Shown piece by piece: positions 18,756-26,846 of a DNA stretch of 64,000 nt. How positions within the stretch are numbered: the first letter of the stretch is position 1; each line of letters opens with the position of its first letter. A program made the translations under genes and the position numbers. The stretch comes from Caballeronia udeis (GTDB taxonomy: Bacteria > Pseudomonadota > Gammaproteobacteria > Burkholderiales > Burkholderiaceae): assembly GCF_001544555.2 (NCBI RefSeq), contig NZ_FCOK02000016.1, forward strand, positions 1-64,000. Reading direction: 5' to 3'. A model generated the notes under the pieces. It did no database searches, had not been told where the DNA came from, and saw only the letters and a program-made list of their open reading frames with translations.

Positions 18756-19290
18756 TTCCCAATCGCCGCTGTCCTTATTATCAATACCATATGAATATCG
18801 ACAATGCGAGGATCGGCTTAATCGGCATTGCAACTGCTATTAATAATATAAAGCCACTGACACGATTCCGTCTTATCAATGAAAAAGAGTTTCCCGACTG
18901 TTTGCGCCCCATACTCCTCGAAAGTGTGCGTTGCCGCACAGAGCGGAATTATTGCAAGAAATCTAATGGGGCCAACCGAATAGCGATGCCACACCCTTGT
19001 ACAGAAGGGTTGGCATCCTCAAACGATGCCACGTAATATATTAAATATAAGCTTAATATTTGATTCATGTGTCTGGACAACACCCGTTTGAACCGCGCAT
19101 CTTAGTTTCATCCGCTTAAGAACTTACCGCCGATTGACCGGGCAGCGCGGGATGACACGCCTGTTCGACCACGCAATAAACGGACCGGCGACTCGGGGCC
19201 TTTCGCTTTACAGTAGAAGGCCCGTTCGCATTAGTACCTGCTTGTTATAGCCGTGGCAAATAAACGTTTGCGGTGAGCCTGGAGATTGAA
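18756..19290. other. Intergenic region with hairpin and AT-rich block
   Basis: This 535-bp gap holds no gene that I can support. It contains a strong hairpin at 18985-19017 (arms GATGCCACACCCTT and AAGGGTTGGCATC, one bulged base) and a third GATGCCA copy at 19025-19031. An AT-rich block at 19034-19062 contains AAATATAAGCTTAATATTT, itself nearly palindromic. There is no U-run after the hairpin, so a classical terminator is unlikely. It lies upstream of the GlxA-type regulator gene and probably contains that gene's promoter. Confidence 0.4.
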
Positions 19291-20325
19291 ATGCGTTCGG
19301 TGTTAAATCAACAATCCGCTGATATTACCAGCTTCGTAAAGCGCCCCGTTTCGGACGTCGAGATTGTATTATTCGATGGATTTTCATTACCGGAAATCGC
19401 GGCAATCATCGAGATCTTTCAGCGCGCCAATGCATTAACTGGAGCGCAATCCGGAAATGGATCGCATTTTAACGTTTCACTTCTGTCTGCAACGGGTGGA
19501 ACGATCGTTAGTTCATCGTCGGTTGCTGTGGGAACGGAAAAAACGACGCTTCATCAAGCCACGAGTTCCACGATCCTGCTTTTCATTGCGGGCGGTACCG
19601 GCGCGAAACAGGCGGCATCCAACGGCCCGCTTTGCAAATGGCTGCGCCAGCGCCATCCGATGAGCACCGTCGTATGTCCGGTTTCAGAAGGTGAGTTGAT
19701 ACTGGCTGCAAACGGGTTATCGGGCCGATACGACGTGGCGCTGATGAACCCAGGCATCGCAGGCGACATGCCCTGGCAGGACCATTCGCGGACTGCAGCG
19801 AGTGCCATTCGCACCGCGCTACAGATTCCCAAAGAGGAGCTCGACGCTGAAATGGCGAAGCACTTTGCTCGCGCTCTCACGCCATCGACGCGCGACTTGC
19901 CGGATGCGGCTCTCGCACGCAGACTATCGACGCCACGTATGAGCGACAAGATCAGGGTGTCTGCGCGCTGGCTCGAGGAGAATGCCGACCGTCCGATCAC
20001 CATTGAATTGGCCGCTGAAGCGGCGGCAATGAGCGAGCGTAATTTCCTTCGTCGCTTCAAGGCGGAGATCGGCATGACCCCGTCGGACTATCTGCAGCGC
20101 ATACGGCTCGAGTTGAGTTGCCGGATGCTCATTGAATCGCAACTTCCCGTGGACAAGATCGCTCGGCGTTGCGGGATCGGGAGCGGTGGCCAGCTCGCCA
20201 AGCTTCTGAAGAAACACTTGTCGATCACGCCGACAGACTATCGGTTCAGCAAGACGGCGCCTGACAAAACGTCTTTTCTCTCATACGATTTCGAGCACCG
20301 GGAATCGTTGCAAGCCTGTGCGTAG
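19291..20325 (+). CDS. GlxA-family AraC-type transcriptional regulator
   Basis: The 344-aa product has an N-terminal DJ-1/PfpI-like class I amidotransferase domain (VEIVLFDGFSLPEIAAIIEIF to about residue 180) and a C-terminal AraC/XylS double HTH (IRVSARWLEENADRPITIEL, FLRRFKAEIGMTPSDYLQRIRLELSCRML, LLKKHLSITPTDYRF). This is the GlxA family of activators, which respond to small metabolites. The usual amidase nucleophile cysteine is not obvious, as in other regulators of this group. ATG 19291 is chosen because GGAG lies 7 nt upstream. Its target is unknown; the nearest neighbours are a hydrolase relic and another AraC-type regulator. Confidence 0.85.
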   Translation: MRSVLNQQSADITSFVKRPVSDVEIVLFDGFSLPEIAAIIEIFQRANALTGAQSGNGSHFNVSLLSATGGTIVSSSSVAVGTEKTTLHQATSSTILLFIAGGTGAKQAASNGPLCKWLRQRHPMSTVVCPVSEGELILAANGLSGRYDVALMNPGIAGDMPWQDHSRTAASAIRTALQIPKEELDAEMAKHFARALTPSTRDLPDAALARRLSTPRMSDKIRVSARWLEENADRPITIELAAEAAAMSERNFLRRFKAEIGMTPSDYLQRIRLELSCRMLIESQLPVDKIARRCGIGSGGQLAKLLKKHLSITPTDYRFSKTAPDKTSFLSYDFEHRESLQACA

Positions 20326-20340
20326 AGGGTTGAGTTGTGC

Positions 20341-20366
20341 ACCGTTGATCGAGAACGGTTTGGTTA
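20341..20366 (+). terminator. Possible weak intrinsic terminator
   Basis: A short hairpin ACCGTT-GATCGAG-AACGGT at 20341-20359 is followed by TTGGTT, just 15 bp after the GlxA-type gene stop. The stem is only 6 bp and the U-run is interrupted, so termination would be weak. Confidence 0.4.
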
Positions 20367-20758
20367 GCATGACGGAATTATCGTACTTTCCGTGCATAAT
20401 CTGGCGCCTTGATCCTGAAAATCCATATTGATCAAGAGCTCGCGCAATCGCTGATTGCGCGAAAGTTATCGAACTGCCGAGCCGTGCCGCAAGCGGCTCT
20501 TCGCGCGGTTACCGCCAGATTTTTCACGGAAGGTACGACAACCCCGTCGTTGATTTGCGAAAAATCCCACTGTCCACCGCGCAGCAGTTCTACTCGCTCA
20601 TTTCATAAGCAATACATAGCAATAGCGTTTTCTCGTCCATCCACCTTACCGCGACACCTTCTTCGGCGCGTGTCCGAGATTGAAATCGTGCCCGAAATCA
20701 GCGGGGCCGCGGCGTTGTGGTTCCAATCAGCGGTGGCGACGTACCCCGACGCTGCACG
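20367..20758. other. Non-coding, probable decayed hydrolase 5' region
   Basis: No gene is seen in this stretch. Its right end leads directly into the recognisable 3' part of a fumarylacetoacetate hydrolase, so part of it may be the eroded front of that gene. Confidence 0.3.
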
Positions 20759-20983
20759 GTCGAATTACGCGTCAACGACGAAACTCGCCAGCAGGGAGAT
20801 CCTGGGCAGATGATAGGGTCCCCAGCCGAGATCATCCAGGACCTTTCGACTCAATACACGTTGCATCCGGGAGATCTCGTTATGACCGGCACGCCTGCGG
20901 GCGTGGGACCACTGCAAATCAATGACTCAGTTCATGTGTCCATGGAAGGAGTCGCGTCGCTTTCGATTCAGATCGGGCTGTAG
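20759..20983 (+). pseudogene. Fumarylacetoacetate/fumarylpyruvate hydrolase, C-terminal relic
   Basis: The frame reads VELRVNDETRQQG, then SPAEIIQDLSTQYTLHPGDL and VMTGTPAGVGPLQINDSV, ending at 20983. The LHPGD(L/I)(V/I)(M/L)TGTPAGVG block is the hallmark of the FAH-family C-terminus. About 75 residues remain of a usually 230-280-aa protein. The metal ligands, which lie in the N-terminal half, are gone. The frame upstream of 20759 is unlike the family, so the gene is truncated or frameshifted beyond use. Confidence 0.8.
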
Positions 20984-21306
20984 GGCGCGAACACTCAGAA
21001 GGAATTCGAATGAAGGGGATCGTGGTGATTGTGTCGCGCCAGGGCGGGGGAATTAGTATTCGCGGCGAACAATATAGTTAGGCTGCCCGACCAAGAAAGC
21101 GCAAACGCCGCGAAAGACGCTGGCTCCGGGTATGACCGTGCCCTGAAGCGCCTCGCGTAAACGAAACAACCCGAAACAACCAAATAATAAATGCGTACGA
21201 TCAGGAAGGCTTAGATGAAAACCGGGGAATGAAACCCGATCGTCGATCGCCAAGCAGTATCATTCATTATTTATATATGTAATCCTTATCAAATCAGGTC
21301 CGCTCA
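20984..21306. other. Intergenic region, nothing recognised
   Basis: No gene, repeat or clear signal is seen in this 323-bp gap between the hydrolase relic and the AraC-type regulator stop. The section near 21260-21290 is AT-rich. Confidence 0.3.
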
Positions 21307-22848
21307 TCAAGATGATCTGATCGCGTCAGAATCCTTCATCGAATCGCAGAGCTCCGTCAACGTCGATGACGAATCAATGGTCAAGCTGGCGGGTTCCCTG
21401 CGATTCAACGTATCGGACGGAGCCTCGTTGAACTGCCGCTTGTATGCGTTGAGCAGCGTCGAACGATTCGGCACGCCCCAGCGGTTCCCTGCGTCGTGCA
21501 CCTTTTGTCCAGCTCCGCCGCGATCGTCCTCCAGTTCCTGCTGAATCCGCTTCATCCTCTGCTGCCGGATGATCTCGCTCGGCGTCGCACCAAGATGCGC
21601 TTTGAACGTGTTTTGCAGCGCCCGCACAGTCACGCCGATCTCTGCAGCAATTTCGTGGATCGACAGATCACTACGCTCCAGATTGTTCAGGAGGTATTGA
21701 TACGCTCGCCGGTACTTGGCCGGCAGGCGCGCGGTAACGTCATCGGCGACTGCCACGCCCCGCCGCTGATGGCTTCCGCGTGCCAGTTCGGCTGCGCCCT
21801 CGCGCGCGCAGTGGATCGCGACCATCGCATACTTGATATAGAGCTGTCGCGAATGGTGAACGCGGCCTTGCGCCTGATTTATCTTTGCCAGGCAGTAAAG
21901 AGCTTCCAGGTGCCGATGATCGAACCCGATATGACTCTCATTGGCTATCGACCCGAGCACCATCTGGGCCACCTGCGGCAAATCGGCGATCAGGCTCGCG
22001 AGTGCGATCTCGAAGCGCACGGTGCGCTGGTAAATCGTCAGGCTGTTCGCGTCCGCCCAGTCGAGATGCGCGAGCAGCGGAGTGATCGCATCTCCCTGCC
22101 CGCGGACGAGCCGGCCCAGCGACTCCTTGTATTCGAGCCGGCCGCACAGCACCGGCAAGCGGATGTCGTGCTCGAGCAGGAGACGCTCGGCAACGAGCCC
22201 GGGCTTCGCATGGAGCGGCCCTGGATCACACAACTGCCCCGAGTGCCAATACACATGATCGGACAGTTGCGGCGCATGGCGCAGCGAACACTGAAGTGTC
22301 AGGTCCGCGCGCATCGTTTGTACGGTTTCACACCACGCGCTCCTGGTATCTTCCAGCTCGCGCAACTTGTCTACCTCAAGTTCGATCTCGTCGAGCATGC
22401 AGCCGACCTGGTTCAGATGGCCTAGTTCAAACAACACGCTCATCGTCCCAAACAGCGCTTCGATGCGGCGCGGCAGATCAACACCCGGTTCCTTCGCTAC
22501 CCGCAGGAAACATGCCATCGCGGTGCCGAAGCGCCTGCGGTAGAGTGCCTGCCAACCGGTGTTTCGCGCCGACAACACGCGGATCTCGCTTTTCGACGCC
22601 TGACTGATCTTGCGTGCCTGGCGATACGACTCTTCCGCATCGGAATCCATCCCCATAACCAGTTCCAGATCCGCATGCAATTGCACGCAATAAGCCGCGC
22701 CGTTCTCAACGCCGCAGTCCTGTACCACGCGTCCAAGGTCCGCCGATGCGGACAGGATTCTCCCATCCCGAATTTTCGGCCAAATACCAGGTGGCTTCGA
22801 GGGAGAGGCGAGACAGGAAATCAGTGGGAAATAGAAGTCGCTAAACAT
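21307..22848 (-). CDS. AraC-type regulator with long helical N-terminal region
   Basis: The 513-aa product ends in an AraC/XylS-type HTH (residues about 385-490): the first helix pair in DLSIHEIAAEIGVTVRALQNTFKAHLGATPSEII, then RMKRIQQELEDD and a degenerate second HTH (RWGVPNRSTLLNAYKRQFNEAPSD). The first 380 residues are helical, with weak TPR-like character (YRQARKISQASKSEIRVLSARNTGWQALYRRRFGTAMACFLRVA). No cupin sensor is visible. It is a single gene with about 580 bp of non-coding DNA upstream. It could control the neighbouring polysaccharide or polyketide loci, but nothing in the sequence shows that directly. Confidence 0.75.
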   Translation of the reverse strand: MFSDFYFPLISCLASPSKPPGIWPKIRDGRILSASADLGRVVQDCGVENGAAYCVQLHADLELVMGMDSDAEESYRQARKISQASKSEIRVLSARNTGWQALYRRRFGTAMACFLRVAKEPGVDLPRRIEALFGTMSVLFELGHLNQVGCMLDEIELEVDKLRELEDTRSAWCETVQTMRADLTLQCSLRHAPQLSDHVYWHSGQLCDPGPLHAKPGLVAERLLLEHDIRLPVLCGRLEYKESLGRLVRGQGDAITPLLAHLDWADANSLTIYQRTVRFEIALASLIADLPQVAQMVLGSIANESHIGFDHRHLEALYCLAKINQAQGRVHHSRQLYIKYAMVAIHCAREGAAELARGSHQRRGVAVADDVTARLPAKYRRAYQYLLNNLERSDLSIHEIAAEIGVTVRALQNTFKAHLGATPSEIIRQQRMKRIQQELEDDRGGAGQKVHDAGNRWGVPNRSTLLNAYKRQFNEAPSDTLNRREPASLTIDSSSTLTELCDSMKDSDAIRSS

Positions 22849-23430
22849 TCAAATTCCGTAAACGTAAGGGAATGGAAAATCTAATTACCCGCACTGCCGG
22901 ACGGAATTTATAAAGCGATCATGCTTTGCATGTATCGGACTATGCGGGCGGTAATGTCCTCGGCATCATGCTTAAGCCCAGACGTAGAACGACAGTGAGT
23001 CAATTTTGCTTCCTGCTGGTGAGCAATACAGAATAAACTGAGTCAATTTTTCTTCCTGCTGGCGGGTTGCTGGCGGGCAATGCAGAACAAATTAAATCTG
23101 TTCACCTGCGAATTATCAATGGCAAATAAGTCAGAATTAAGGATATTTTAATTCGCCATACCAATGTACGTCACGGCATCACTATTGCCAAGCGTTTTTA
23201 TCTTTATCTGCTATTGGACAACTTGGCTAGCAGTCGCTTACAAAACATAAAAATCGTGTAGTTAATAAACCAAACGAAAATCATAAGAAGTTGCGGCCGT
23301 GACATCAGCTTGCAACGATCACCCACCCTGAATTATTCCCGGAAGATCAATCAATTGCGTCAGGTGGTGCATCCGGAATTTCAGATGGAATCGTGAATAA
23401 AAAAAATACCGTTGCCAGACATAATCACCG
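22849..23430. other. Intergenic region with tandem repeat pair
   Basis: The 582-bp gap contains no gene that I can support. It contains the repeat pair at 22996-23062, described separately, and is otherwise AT-rich (for example 23080-23290). The promoter of the AraC-type gene ending at 22848 should lie near 22849-22950. Confidence 0.4.
22996..23062. repeat. Direct repeat pair, possible IS21-type end relic
   Basis: The unit TGAGTCAATTTTGCTTCCTG (continuing CTGG) at 22996-23019 recurs at 23039-23062 with one substitution, a 43-bp period. Part of the unit (CTGGCGGGTTG, CTGGCGGGC) echoes again at 23060-23079. Paired repeats containing GTCA-TTTTGCTTCCTGCTGG resemble the subterminal repeats of some IS21-group elements, so this may be an abandoned IS end. 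No transposase remains next to it. Confidence 0.45.
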
Positions 23431-24120
23431 CTACACGCTGGCCGCCGCCGCGAGCGCGGACGGCGTGCGCCGGCCGACGATCGCGGGCGCCTGCTGAATC
23501 AGTCCATCACTCTCCAGCGCCTCGACCATGAACAGCCCGAAATCAACGCGGCGCGTCATGTTGCTGCTTAGCTTAGGGTCGCCGACATGCTGGCTCCAAA
23601 CCGGCAAACCCTGGCTCTCGCCCTCCTCCAGATTGCTCGCTCGTACAACCGTCCAGGGCCTGTTGCTTGAGAAGATACGGCGGCACGCCTCCACCTGGTC
23701 GTTGACGTCTCCCACGCGGAGCAAGCGGCCGAACCAGCCACCGACGTTCACCGCCAGCGTTATCGACAGCGGATAGACGTCACGGCCATCCCGCGTGATG
23801 TGCCAGCCGCACGAAAAGACGAGGCGCGCGTGCTCTGGCGCCAGGTCAAGCACGGCCTGCGCGGTGTTCGAAGAATAATGATCCATCCCCCACGGCACCA
23901 ATACGGTCAGCACGCCGTCGCATCCGGCAACAGCCTGTTTGATGACGTCGCGGTCGTCAGTCGCGCCCGGCACAATGGCAATGCGATCTTTGAAGCGATC
24001 GAGCTTTGCGACACTTTTTTCGCGACATACGGTGACCACCTCATAACGACGGTCCAGTGCATGTTGAACCATGTGTTGTCCGAGCTTGCCGGACGCACCG
24101 ATAATGCAGATCTTCTTCAT
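23431..24120 (-). CDS. NmrA/NAD(P)-binding Rossmann protein, paralogue A
   Basis: The 229-aa protein starts MKKICIIGASGKLGQ, a GxxGxxG dinucleotide-binding loop of atypical SDRs (NmrA/SDR_a5-like). It continues VVTVCREKSVAKL, VIKQAVAGCDGVLTVLVP, LVFSCGWHITRDG and the conserved WTVVRASNLEEGESQGLP. The active-site YxxxK of classical SDRs is absent, so it may be a redox sensor or reductase of unknown substrate. Start ATG 24120 is set by the alignment with the paralogue at 26847-27590, which begins the same way. The two are closely similar and read in opposite directions, each divergent from a tRNA-Cys copy. Confidence 0.75.
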   Translation of the reverse strand: MKKICIIGASGKLGQHMVQHALDRRYEVVTVCREKSVAKLDRFKDRIAIVPGATDDRDVIKQAVAGCDGVLTVLVPWGMDHYSSNTAQAVLDLAPEHARLVFSCGWHITRDGRDVYPLSITLAVNVGGWFGRLLRVGDVNDQVEACRRIFSSNRPWTVVRASNLEEGESQGLPVWSQHVGDPKLSSNMTRRVDFGLFMVEALESDGLIQQAPAIVGRRTPSALAAAASV

Positions 24121-24476
24121 CGTCTTCCCATCGGGGTTTGAAGGGACCAGCGCATCCCGGAGAACGCGCTGCGTTCGCGCGGCAACGGAAACCAATCCTC
24201 CATCAAAGCTTCCAGCCGCTCCGTCCGGCGGCGGTTTGGTCAATATAGCGTCAGCCGAATAATTTTTTAAAGCGCGAGCGAAGCCTCTGCCGGGAGCACG
24301 AACATGGTGAAATTCGCTGGCGTCCGCCACACTTCGCGCCTCGCCATCGATTTTGCGAATGCGTTTGATAAAATGGGGATGGATAGAAGTGCCTTGTTCC
24401 GCACTCTCTATCGGACGGAAGATTCAATCCGGACCGTACGCTGTAATTCGAAGCGTGCCGCCTGTCCCGGTTCAAC
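24121..24476. other. Shared upstream region of NmrA-A and the decayed tRNA
   Basis: This 356-bp gap separates the leftward NmrA-like gene from the rightward tRNA copy. The segment TTGCGAATGCGTTTGATAAA at 24353-24372 resembles a -35/-10 pair ahead of the tRNA. A similar CGAAAACCGTTTGATA is found on the minus strand at 26614-26629, upstream of the intact tRNA-Cys. The distances to the tRNA are about 105 and 112 bp. Confidence 0.45.
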
Positions 24477-24550
24477 GGCGCGATAGCAAAGCGGTCATGG
24501 AGCGGCTTGTAAAGCTATGCATGCTGGTTCGACTCCAGCCCGCCCCCAGA
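24477..24550 (+). pseudogene. Decayed tRNA-Cys copy with GUA anticodon
   Basis: The 74-nt segment is aligned without gaps to the intact tRNA-Cys at 26428-26501 and is identical at about 58 of 74 positions, including the T-arm GCTGGTTCGACTCCAGC. The anticodon loop reads TTGTAAA, so the anticodon would be GUA (Tyr-type) on a cysteine-tRNA body. The anticodon stem has a C-A mismatch, two acceptor pairs are lost and the 3' end is CAGA in place of N-CCA. It lacks the long variable arm of real tRNA-Tyr, so it is best read as a pseudo-tRNA. Confidence 0.7.
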
Positions 24551-24876
24551 TGCTGTACAGACCGTCATCAGCGTCTCAGCCTCCAGCGACCCTGATTTCG
24601 CAAATTTAGACGTTCTCCGCCAATACCCCATGGTTTTGACACTCCCGTCCCGGGGATGGTCTGCTTCGAGGACAATTTCTCCCAGGGCGCGAAAACAGGC
24701 ACGCCAGAATTCGATCGCAAGGGTGGACATGAAAATCGCCATTTTCATCGAGGTCACTACAGACCGTCGTGAAACCGAAACCTTCGAGATTTTCAAGCTT
24801 GAGCGCCCCGATCGAGACCTTTAACCCGCAAATCCCGGTCATGGAGAATGTGTTTAGCCGCGACAAGCTTTGTGGT

Positions 24877-24903
24877 GGCGCTCTTGCGTTGAGCAAGAGC
24901 GCC
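24877..24903. repeat. Perfect 11-bp hairpin
   Basis: The arms GGCGCTCTTGC (24877-24887) and GCAAGAGCGCC (24893-24903) enclose the loop GTTGA. The outer GTGGT at 24872-24876 can further pair with ACCAC at 24910-24914. No U-run follows on either strand, so it does not look like an intrinsic terminator. Confidence 0.6.
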
Positions 24904-25006
24904 TCATGAACCACCGCGATGAACGCGAGCCCTCATAGAGCTTCGCGAAAGGTGTCACTACTTCCTCGGCTGCCCCGAGAAGCCATCACGGGGAGATACG
25001 ACGCTC

Positions 25007-25040
25007 GGATTATGAGCTGCGCGACGTCAGCTCATAATCC
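25007..25040. repeat. Perfect 13-bp inverted repeat
   Basis: The arms GGATTATGAGCTG (25007-25019) and CAGCTCATAATCC (25028-25040) flank the loop CGCGACGT. The arms match completely. There is no poly-T on either side, so an operator, a recombination relic or an mRNA structure downstream of the SDR gene are all possible. Confidence 0.65.
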
Positions 25041-25240
25041 ACTTCAGGCTGCGGCTTAAACGGGATAGTCTGCCCGCGTATCGGGAAAATTGACGCCGCA
25101 ACTTGTAGCGACCTGCAATCGAAATCAAGCAAAGCCGTTTCTGGAAAAACAATAACGCAAGTCGGCGGGAGGAACGTGCTTCGCTGACCGCTTACGGATA
25201 TTTGTAGCAAACCACGAAATATACTGGCCCTTTTGACGAT

Positions 25241-25984
25241 TCACTGACAACTGACACCGCCATCGACGACGAACTCAGCGCCTGTTGAAAAACGCGACTC
25301 ATCACTCGCAAGAAGAAGAACTATGTTGGCAACTTCATCGGGTTCGCCCGCTCGACGAACGGGAGTTCCTGCAATAAAACGGCCGATAGCCGCTTCAGAT
25401 TCCGGCGTCTGGGCAGTCATCGGTGTATTGATCAGACCGGGATGGACTGAATTGACCCTGATGTTATGGGGAGCAAGCTCGATAGCAGCGGATTTGCTCA
25501 TGCCGCGCACCGCGAATTTTGATGCCGTGTAGGCGACCGCGTAGCCCGTGCCCACCAGGCCGGAGACTGACGACATGTTGATGATAGAGCCGCCGCCAGC
25601 GCGCTTCATTGACGAAATGACGGATTTCATGCCGAGAAAGACGGAGATCTGATTAACATCGATGATGCGCCGATAGTCACTTTCTTCCATCAGTTCGATC
25701 GGAGTGTAGGCGGCAATGCCGGCGTTGTTGACCAGTACAGAGACAGGGCCGAACGCTTCCTCGGTCTCGTCGATGACACGCTGCCATTCGCCTTCTTTAG
25801 TCACGTCGTGGTGAAGATAGCGTGCGCTCTCGCCTAGCGAGGAAGCAGTCGCTTCCCCTTCTGCATCGAGCACGTCAGTCAGCATGACTTTTGCACCTTC
25901 CTCTACCAAACGGCGCGCGTGCGCGGCGCCCATTCCCCGCGCCGCACCTGTCACGATCACCACCTTGCCATTCACTCGACCCAT
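25241..25984 (-). CDS. Short-chain dehydrogenase/reductase
   Basis: The 247-aa product is a classical SDR: the TGAARGMG coenzyme loop at residues 12-19, LVNNAGIAAY near 86, catalytic serine in NMSSVSG, YTASK (catalytic Tyr and Lys) near 151-155 and the HPGLINTPM segment. D37 after strand 2 (TDVLDAEG) suggests preference for NAD(H). It should oxidise or reduce a secondary alcohol or ketone; the substrate is unknown. GGAG lies 7 nt upstream of the ATG. It sits between the two copies of the duplicated tRNA/NmrA locus and has no partner gene on its strand. Confidence 0.9.
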   Translation of the reverse strand: MGRVNGKVVIVTGAARGMGAAHARRLVEEGAKVMLTDVLDAEGEATASSLGESARYLHHDVTKEGEWQRVIDETEEAFGPVSVLVNNAGIAAYTPIELMEESDYRRIIDVNQISVFLGMKSVISSMKRAGGGSIINMSSVSGLVGTGYAVAYTASKFAVRGMSKSAAIELAPHNIRVNSVHPGLINTPMTAQTPESEAAIGRFIAGTPVRRAGEPDEVANIVLLLASDESRFSTGAEFVVDGGVSCQ

Positions 25985-26077
25985 TACAGGCTCCTTTAAT
26001 AGACTCAGTGCTTATATGAGGCACGACGGCACCACAGCACGTATTGGCGCCGAGTTTTCTATTCCGAAGAGAAGCGC

Positions 26078-26398
26078 TCAGATGAGCGAATCACAGAGGT
26101 GACCGGCGTCGATGACGATTTCACCCAGCGCGCGAAAGTACGCACGCCAGAATTCGACCGCCTTCTCGGCTGCTTGCCGTCCACCCACACATTCGATTCC
26201 GAACACGTCGTCTTCCTGCAACGATTCGCGTGCGTTCCAACTCAGCAACCCGCTATCCGACGAACGCTGAACGTGTTGCAGGACGGCCGATTTATGCTGG
26301 TCGGGATCGTCAATAATGTAGTCGACCAGCAGACTGAACTCCCGGCAACAGTGCACGCCGAAGATGTGAAAGCGAGCGGCGTCATCGAAAAGCTGCAT
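26078..26398 (-). CDS. Hypothetical protein downstream of tRNA-Cys
   Basis: I do not recognise this 106-aa protein. It begins MQLFDDAARFHIFGVHCCRE and ends FRALGEIVIDAGHLCDSLI, is mixed polar with several cysteines and has no membrane segment or clear motif. It starts 30 bp after the 3' end of tRNA-Cys and runs the same way. Part of its C-terminal code is repeated as a relic at 24671-24718 with the protein pattern kept (EFWRACFRALGEIV), which is mild support that it was once a real coding sequence. Confidence 0.45.
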   Translation of the reverse strand: MQLFDDAARFHIFGVHCCREFSLLVDYIIDDPDQHKSAVLQHVQRSSDSGLLSWNARESLQEDDVFGIECVGGRQAAEKAVEFWRAYFRALGEIVIDAGHLCDSLI

Positions 26399-26427
26399 GA
26401 CTCATCCTCACGTGGCACAAAGACATC

Positions 26428-26501
26428 TGGAGGCACGAGCTGGAGTCGAACCAGCGTCGACGGCTTTGCAAGCCGGTGCATAACCACTTTGCTATCGCGC
26501 C
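26428..26501 (-). tRNA. tRNA-Cys (anticodon GCA)
   Basis: The 74-nt gene (with encoded CCA) folds as a full cloverleaf. The acceptor GGCGCGA pairs with TCGTGCC (one G-U pair), the anticodon loop is TTGCAAA and the T-arm is GCTGG-TTCGACT-CCAGC. Discriminator T plus CCA follow. The body resembles the proteobacterial tRNA-Cys. It is transcribed leftwards, divergent from the NmrA-B/acyl hydrolase genes. tRNA 3' ends are frequent integration sites for islands. Confidence 0.95.
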
Positions 26502-26846
26502 GAAGGATCAGGTTCGGAACACAGGCATCGAACGCAGCTTAAGAGCAACCAAGCGTGCCGCATGCTTGGCCCCCCTTTTTGCTGTGCCCCGTTTCAGATC
26601 ACAGGTGAGACGATATCAAACGGTTTTCGCCTGCACGCGCCCTGCGCGAAGCATCGCGGCTTGATGCGAACAGAGGGAACTTCGCCTGTTCGCGCTCCGT
26701 TTCGTGTGGGAAACAAGCGGCGAAAACACCAACGCTACATTAGCGGCTCAGAGTGTTCTCGAGTCGATCGAACGGCTCATTGTCCGAACGCCGTTGTGGC
26801 ATGAACCGGTCTGCCGGACCTACGCACCCAAGCAATAAGGATCTCC
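26502..26846. other. Divergent upstream region of tRNA-Cys and NmrA-B
   Basis: This 345-bp gap should contain the tRNA promoter (minus-strand CGAAAACCGTTTGATA at 26614-26629) and the promoter for the NmrA-B/acyl hydrolase pair. It matches in size the 356-bp gap of the other arm. Confidence 0.45.
26549..26580 (+). terminator. Terminator-like hairpin
   Basis: The arms CCAAGCGTG (26549-26557) and CATGCTTGG (26561-26569) form a 9-bp stem with one G-T pair and a 3-nt loop, followed by CCCCCCTTTTT. It has the form of a rho-independent terminator on the plus strand, but no gene ends immediately before it, so its role is unclear. Confidence 0.4.

Larger units (their letters stand above)
24551..25240. 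other. Rearranged non-coding region with relics and two strong hairpins
   Basis: The gap between the pseudo-tRNA and the SDR stop is 690 bp. It holds a gene fragment duplicated from 26114-26162 (24671-24718, about 80 percent alike; both read EFWRA(C/Y)FRALGEIV on the minus strand) and two long perfect hairpins described separately. I do not see an intact gene in it. Confidence 0.45.

Noticed and set aside
24477..24550. A functional tRNA-Tyr
   Set aside because: It lacks the long variable arm of tRNA-Tyr, has stem mismatches and no CCA; it aligns with tRNA-Cys.
24606..24914. 102-aa minus-strand frame in the rearranged region
   Set aside because: A composite of a duplicated fragment and hairpin DNA; no start signal or family match.
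24477..26501. Direct att repeats of an excisable island formed by the two tRNA copies
   Set aside because: The copies are in opposite orientation, so recombination would invert rather than excise; no integrase gene is in the window.
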